A stretch of DNA of 46,922 bases from JAMDCX01 sp049977145 (GTDB lineage: Bacteria; Planctomycetota; Phycisphaerae; WQYP01). The position numbers were made by a program, and so were the translations under genes. The stretch covers positions 1 through 46,922 of the forward strand of contig JBMFGW010000016.1 of the NCBI GenBank assembly GCA_049977145.1, written 5' to 3'. Below, piece after piece: positions 42,295-46,922 of this stretch (within the stretch, counting starts at the first letter, position 1; every line of letters starts with the position of its first letter). Below the pieces are notes generated by a model. That model saw nothing but the letters and a program-made list of their open reading frames with translations. It ran no database searches and was not told where the DNA came from.

Positions 42295-44190
42295 ATGATC
42301 CGACGTTTCGGCCTGATTGCCATGGCGGCGCTGCTGCCGTTGGCCATACCATCTTTCGGTGTTGCGGCGGTAAAACACATTGCCATTCACGTGGATCGCA
42401 CGATGATTTACGACGGTCAATGCGTAGTGGTCACAGCTACCGCCTCTGGAGCTAAAAAGACCGCTCTAATGCGCTTTGCGCCCGCTGACACTGTTGGCGT
42501 GCGTGATTTTGCGTTTCTCCAGAATGGGAGCAGTCCGTCAGTAAGCAGCATCAGCCAAACCGTGGCCACGATTGCGGGTAGGTCCTACCGGCTCACTTAC
42601 GCGGCAGCGGCGCGCGGCGGCGAAACCGCCGATACGCTGCAACTGATTGTCACGGACGCCACAGATAATCACCTGATAATCACGCAGGCCCCCGCCATCA
42701 CCAGCCGCGGCTTCCAATCGTTTACCCTGATTGTTACCGCGCCATCGCCATCCACCCGGATTGAATTTCTGAATCACACGCCCGTAGGCAGCGGTCGTAC
42801 TGTGGATGTATCCAACGTAAGGCTGACGCTGACCGGCGCAGCTGCAACAGCGGCCAGTCTGATCACCAACGGAGATTTTTCGGCCAATGCCGATACATTT
42901 GTCCTGGTGCCGGGATACGAAGGTTCTTACAACCCAGCGGCCATTCGAGCCTGGACTGGCGGAAATCCGTATGTTGGCGTCAATGGTCCGGACACGGGTG
43001 CCTGCGCGCCGATTTCCGCCCTGAAAGTGCGGGCGTTGGTGAATGGCAAACCCTGGTGCGCCGGTGAAACAACACTCGCTTCCGGGGTGGCGCATTTGTT
43101 GCTGCCTTTGCCGGATGTGGGGAAAAGTATCATTACCGTGCGCGGGGGCACTGTAACCTCCGCACCGGTAACGGTGCAGGTCAAGCGTCGGCGTTTTAAG
43201 ATCATCACCGATCCCAAACATTTAATCGGCATGGAATATGAAACGTGGTTTGGCCCCGGTTACGCCCGGTGGGGACATGAAGAGGCGGTTCCAATTCTTG
43301 GCCATTATAGTTCCCTCAATCCGCGCGTACTGCGGCAACAGACACTGTGGTTTAATCAGATGGGCATCAACTTTGTGGAATTGGATTGGACCAACAATCT
43401 TACCAAGCCGTTTCCCGACGCCGCAGCGCGTGAATGTATCGCGTCTACCAATGTGCTTTTTCACCTTTATGCCCACATGCGGCAACATCCCAAAATCGTG
43501 TTGCTCATGGGGCCGGAACATAACTATTGGATGAACCATACCACACCGTATACCGGACCATGGTTTGAAAAACAATTGAATTATGTTTATGTCCATTACA
43601 TTAACAATCCAAAATATCGTAATATTTATCTGCGCTATCTGGGTAAGCCGCTGCTGCTTTTATACCTCAACGGCCCGCGTTTTGCCCATCCGCCGGTGGT
43701 GCGGGATTCAAGATTTACCATTCGGTATGTCGGGGCTTGGTTGCAGTATACGAAAGAACAGAGGTATGGCGTATGGTCCTGGTATGATCAGAAAGCCACA
43801 CCTACATTTTATCATGGTAAAGCCGAGGCTTTGACCGTCGCTTCGGGCTATCCCAGCGCATTTCCGGCGACTAACGGGCTGAACAGTTGGCTTTCACCGG
43901 ACGCGGGCGGCAAGAATTATGGTGAAACCTACCGCACACAGTGGCGGGTGGCGGATAAATTCCGGCCGCACTTTTTGTTTCTTTGTCAATGGAATGAGTT
44001 TGAGCCGCCGGATCAATACAATGTGGACTTAAGCAATGACATGGAACCCACCCTGATGACGGAATTGGGATCGCACCGCCCCAGCGGCTGGGGCTTTTTT
44101 TATACTGATCTGACGCGCCGGGAAATTAACCGCTACCATCGCCTGATTGCGGCGCGCTACAGGCCCCCTACACGTGCGCAGGGAAAGTGA
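42295..44190 (+). CDS. Secreted glycosidase-like protein with a permuted beta domain
   Basis: This 631-residue protein has a signal peptide (1-25). Residues 26-59 and 243-296 look like two halves of an Ig-like domain (HIAIHVDRTMIYDG and GKSIITVRGGTVTSAPVTVQV). Between them lie residues 61-180 and 189-234, which match the PEP-CTERM protein's residues 85-201 and 31-80, in swapped order. The C-terminal catalytic-like part (300-620), with IGMEYETWFGP, INFVELDWTNN and LFLCQWNEFEPPD, resembles GH71/GH99-like TIM barrels; the family is uncertain. RBS AAGGAT precedes ATG 42295. It probably acts on a plant or algal glycan outside the cytoplasm. Confidence 0.78.
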   Translation: MIRRFGLIAMAALLPLAIPSFGVAAVKHIAIHVDRTMIYDGQCVVVTATASGAKKTALMRFAPADTVGVRDFAFLQNGSSPSVSSISQTVATIAGRSYRLTYAAAARGGETADTLQLIVTDATDNHLIITQAPAITSRGFQSFTLIVTAPSPSTRIEFLNHTPVGSGRTVDVSNVRLTLTGAAATAASLITNGDFSANADTFVLVPGYEGSYNPAAIRAWTGGNPYVGVNGPDTGACAPISALKVRALVNGKPWCAGETTLASGVAHLLLPLPDVGKSIITVRGGTVTSAPVTVQVKRRRFKIITDPKHLIGMEYETWFGPGYARWGHEEAVPILGHYSSLNPRVLRQQTLWFNQMGINFVELDWTNNLTKPFPDAAARECIASTNVLFHLYAHMRQHPKIVLLMGPEHNYWMNHTTPYTGPWFEKQLNYVYVHYINNPKYRNIYLRYLGKPLLLLYLNGPRFAHPPVVRDSRFTIRYVGAWLQYTKEQRYGVWSWYDQKATPTFYHGKAEALTVASGYPSAFPATNGLNSWLSPDAGGKNYGETYRTQWRVADKFRPHFLFLCQWNEFEPPDQYNVDLSNDMEPTLMTELGSHRPSGWGFFYTDLTRREINRYHRLIAARYRPPTRAQGK

Positions 44191-44226
44191 GTGTACTTAC
44201 TGCTTCCATTTTCTGGAGATATTTTT

Positions 44227-46922
44227 ATGTGCAATTATTGCGTTGAGCGGAATCGGGAGCCGGCAACACTGACGCTTGGCCGCCGCGATTTTCTGAAGGC
44301 CGTGGCCGCCGCGTCCGCAATGGCGGCGGTGGTGGACTTGGCCCCGCGCGGGGCGTATGCCGAGGGAAAATATACCAGTCCACAGTCCGCGTTGGCCTCC
44401 ATGCGAATTGAGCGCATCGCCCGGCTCACGCCACTGGGCTATCAATCCAAACCTGCCGATTCCGACACCACTGTGAAGTGGGTACAGGTGGATCTCGGAC
44501 AGGCGCGGAATATAGATCAGATCAAACTCCTGCCGGTGCTGGACTTCGGCTTTGATGCACAGCATTTCCCGAAACGTTTTCGGATTGAAGCCGCGGATGA
44601 TGTTCAATTCACTTCGCCCAAAGTCATTGCCGACCATACCAGGGCCGACTACCCATCTCCCGGAGATAAAGTGGCGATATTTTCCGGCAACGGCACCAGG
44701 GGCCGCTACGTGCGGCTGACGGCCACGCGGCTGTCCGACAAGCAATTGGCGTTTTCCAAATTTGAAGTCTGGTCCGATGGCCGCGATGTGGCCCAGGGTT
44801 GCCGTGTTACGGATGTGGATTCGGTAGAAACGTTCAGTGCGGCGGCTGGCGGTTACATTCCCATGGTTGCGACATCTCATGGACACGGTCCCGACCAAGT
44901 CGGGTATGAATTGTTGCGGACTATATATCCAGCCATGCCACCCTATACCGGCATTTTCAACCAGCCGGGAATCGTAGCCCCTCTGACCCGCAAGCCTCGG
45001 CCTCAAGGTGAGGGGGTTGTTACCGATAACCCCGGCAACATTATCCCCGCGCACCGCTGGCGGCCCGTGCCTTTTCAGGCGGTGGCACCGCTACGCGGGG
45101 TGGAAATTGGTGACGGGCTTTTCCGAACCGTCATGGAAAATAATATCGGTTATCTGCTTAACAGTTTCAGCGTGCCGGAATTACTCCGGTTTTTCCGCAC
45201 CCGCGCCGGCAAAACTAATCCACCGGGGTTGCCGCCGCCGATTCCATTCTGGGACACCGATCTGCCAGGTTCCAATGCCGGTCGATTCATGATGGGGGCC
45301 GGTAATGCCGTGCGCTGGATCAACCATCCGGAACTGCGCCGGCGGCTTAATGAAGTGGTCGCGGGCATTGCGGAATGTCAGGAACCCAATGGCTACGCGA
45401 TGGGATACCATGAAGACACTATATTTTACAACGAGCGCGGCAACTACACGCGTTCTTGGGTAACGCACGGGCTGGTGGAAGCGGGCTACGCGGGCAATCA
45501 AACGGCATTCCATATTCTGCGCGGTTTTTATGATTGGTTTGATCAGTGTCCATATCTGCCGGAACTGTTGCGCCGGGCCGGACAGGGCGTGCAGGGCATG
45601 ATCGCCAACACGCGAACTTATTTTACTCCCATCGGTAAGCCGAAGGATATCCAGGTTATACAGCGCTATTACCAGGAAAATTATTGGCTGGAAATGCTGG
45701 CCAAACGCGATCCTTCCGCGATCTGGCAATATCCCTACGACCACCCACATTGTTATCTGCTTACGTCCATTACGCCTTACCTCGATCAATATCGGGCCAC
45801 CGGGGAAAAGAAATATCTGGACTCGGTGCTGGGGGGCTGGGAACTTTACCATACAAACTGGCAACACATCGGCGGAGCGATTTCAATTTGTGAAGTCTAT
45901 GCTTATCCGCCAAAATCCGCTTTTCTTAATCTGATAAACGGCGAAAATTGCGGCAGCAGTTTTTGGATCAGCCTGAACCATGGCCTGCACCAGCTATTTC
46001 CGATGGAGGAAAAATATACCAACGAAATTGAAAAGTCCCTTTATAACGTGCTGATAGCCAATCAGGATGGCCCCCATGGCATTCGCTATCACACCAATCT
46101 CAATGGCCGCAAAGAAATAGGCACGGCGCAAAACACCTGTTGCGAAGGGCAGGGCACCCGGCAATTTGGCTCCCTGCCGGAATATATTTACTCGGTCGCC
46201 AACGACGGCCTTTATGTGAATCTTTTCGCCAACTCAAGCATTACCTGGCGGCAGAAAGGAAAGTCACTGAAATTAAATATGGCCACGGAATTTCCCTTCA
46301 ATCCCAATGTAAAAATGCGGTTGACCGCGGCGGCACCAACACGGGCCAATATCCGCGTGCGAATTCCGACATGGGCGGCAACGGCCATGCCCATTTATAT
46401 TAACGGAGATCTTTTCACCACCGGCATGCCCGGAACCTATCAAATGCTTGACCGAGTATGGTCGAATGGCGATACCATTACATACACATTGCCGATGAAC
46501 TTCCGTCTGTCTCTTTACACAGGGATGGATCAAGTGGCGGGTGGATTACGTTACGGGCTGGAATACGGCCCGATCCTGCTGGCGGTTGTGGCTACCAATG
46601 GTGATGGCAAGCCGCCCGCTTCACCGGCCAAGGCTCCGGTATCGGCCAGAGATATTCCGTACAGTACACAAGTACAACTGGATGCCGTGCAATCCCTGGT
46701 GGAGCTGCCGGTCACGGCGGAGGAAATTACCACGCGGCTTACGCCTATCGCCACGCAGCCACTGCACTTTGCCATTGAAGGCGATCCGCACCATCAATAT
46801 ATGCCCTACTGGCAGATCAATGATGAACTTTTCACCTGCTTCCCGGTACTCACTACTCCGGAATCCTATACAACCGAAGTGGTAGGCCCAGACGATTTGG
46901 CATTAGCGAGCAAAGGTGCCAC
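44227..46922 (+). CDS. GH127 beta-L-arabinofuranosidase-like enzyme, 3' end cut
   Basis: The frame is open from ATG 44227 to the window end (898 codons). A Tat signal (RRDFLK, residues 19-24) precedes a hydrophobic helix. Residues about 55-190 form an F5/8C-like carbohydrate-binding domain (VKWVQVDLGQARNIDQIKL). Then comes a GH127 (DUF1680) (alpha/alpha)6 barrel. The zinc-thiolate site of this family is visible: Glu573 and Cys575 (NGENCGSS) and Cys638-Cys639 (NTCCEGQG), the first of which should be the nucleophile. TGGAGA serves as RBS. It probably removes L-arabinofuranose from glycans and is co-transcribed with the gene before it. Confidence 0.92.
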   Translation, partial: MCNYCVERNREPATLTLGRRDFLKAVAAASAMAAVVDLAPRGAYAEGKYTSPQSALASMRIERIARLTPLGYQSKPADSDTTVKWVQVDLGQARNIDQIKLLPVLDFGFDAQHFPKRFRIEAADDVQFTSPKVIADHTRADYPSPGDKVAIFSGNGTRGRYVRLTATRLSDKQLAFSKFEVWSDGRDVAQGCRVTDVDSVETFSAAAGGYIPMVATSHGHGPDQVGYELLRTIYPAMPPYTGIFNQPGIVAPLTRKPRPQGEGVVTDNPGNIIPAHRWRPVPFQAVAPLRGVEIGDGLFRTVMENNIGYLLNSFSVPELLRFFRTRAGKTNPPGLPPPIPFWDTDLPGSNAGRFMMGAGNAVRWINHPELRRRLNEVVAGIAECQEPNGYAMGYHEDTIFYNERGNYTRSWVTHGLVEAGYAGNQTAFHILRGFYDWFDQCPYLPELLRRAGQGVQGMIANTRTYFTPIGKPKDIQVIQRYYQENYWLEMLAKRDPSAIWQYPYDHPHCYLLTSITPYLDQYRATGEKKYLDSVLGGWELYHTNWQHIGGAISICEVYAYPPKSAFLNLINGENCGSSFWISLNHGLHQLFPMEEKYTNEIEKSLYNVLIANQDGPHGIRYHTNLNGRKEIGTAQNTCCEGQGTRQFGSLPEYIYSVANDGLYVNLFANSSITWRQKGKSLKLNMATEFPFNPNVKMRLTAAAPTRANIRVRIPTWAATAMPIYINGDLFTTGMPGTYQMLDRVWSNGDTITYTLPMNFRLSLYTGMDQVAGGLRYGLEYGPILLAVVATNGDGKPPASPAKAPVSARDIPYSTQVQLDAVQSLVELPVTAEEITTRLTPIATQPLHFAIEGDPHHQYMPYWQINDELFTCFPVLTTPESYTTEVVGPDDLALASKGA

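Overview
The window looks like chromosome of a free-living, Gram-negative, sugar-degrading bacterium of the PVC group, most likely a Phycisphaerae-like planctomycete. This rests on several features taken together: an LpxC-FabZ fusion inside an ompH-lpxD-lpxC/fabZ-lpxA run, a PEP-CTERM protein, a prepilin-type 'FTLIELLVV' protein, a XylR-type (sugar-binding plus AraC) regulator, a PPi-type phosphofructokinase, many secreted glycoside hydrolases, and long intergenic gaps with short-unit repeats. The exact taxon is inference. No rRNA, tRNA or CRISPR array was seen.

Layout. 1-5768: arsenosugar-type cluster on the plus strand, made of a zinc-finger anti-sigma-like tail, an HpnB-like glycosyltransferase broken by an in-frame TAG, an MFS transporter, an ArsM-type methyltransferase, ArsS and an AhpD-like protein. 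5851-6423: BrnT/BrnA toxin-antitoxin pair on the minus strand with a palindromic operator candidate. 6425-7111: non-coding, full of short degenerate tandem repeats. 7112-16374: sugar operon with secreted GH92 alpha-mannosidase, sugar porter, lyxose/mannose isomerase-like cupin, class I aldolase-like barrel, PfkB kinase, APH-fold kinase and an enolase-like protein lacking a catalytic histidine. A plausible route is mannoside to mannose to a ketose, a ketose phosphate and trioses, but the substrates are inferred.

16375-22048: proC, a PTPS/QueD-like protein, a MITE-like element, a glycogen-synthase-like glycosyltransferase, mnmE and an unknown gene. 22124-26102: lipid A operon (minus strand). 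26316-33528: housekeeping genes hemB, ppa, a GT4, an ispD-like gene, a universal stress protein, DUF167, PPi-PFK and AlgH/YqgE, with a second, tiny MITE-like element at the stop codon of the GT4 gene. 33615-37844: a secreted unknown protein, TrpB2, TrpC and a CPBP protease. 38056-46922: a XylR regulator, a structured leader region, a PEP-CTERM protein, a pilin-like protein, a secreted glycosidase-like protein and a GH127 enzyme that runs off the window.

The strongest unusual signals are: (1) a domain of the PEP-CTERM protein that recurs in circularly permuted order, apparently nested inside an Ig-like domain, in the glycosidase two genes downstream; (2) two MITE-like elements sharing terminal repeats, plus a possible half copy; (3) a separate dispersed element at 16380-16560 and 40801-40956; (4) arrays of 7-9 bp units at several sites, one of them inside the leader of the pilin-like gene; and (5) the sugar operon with its divergent enolase.
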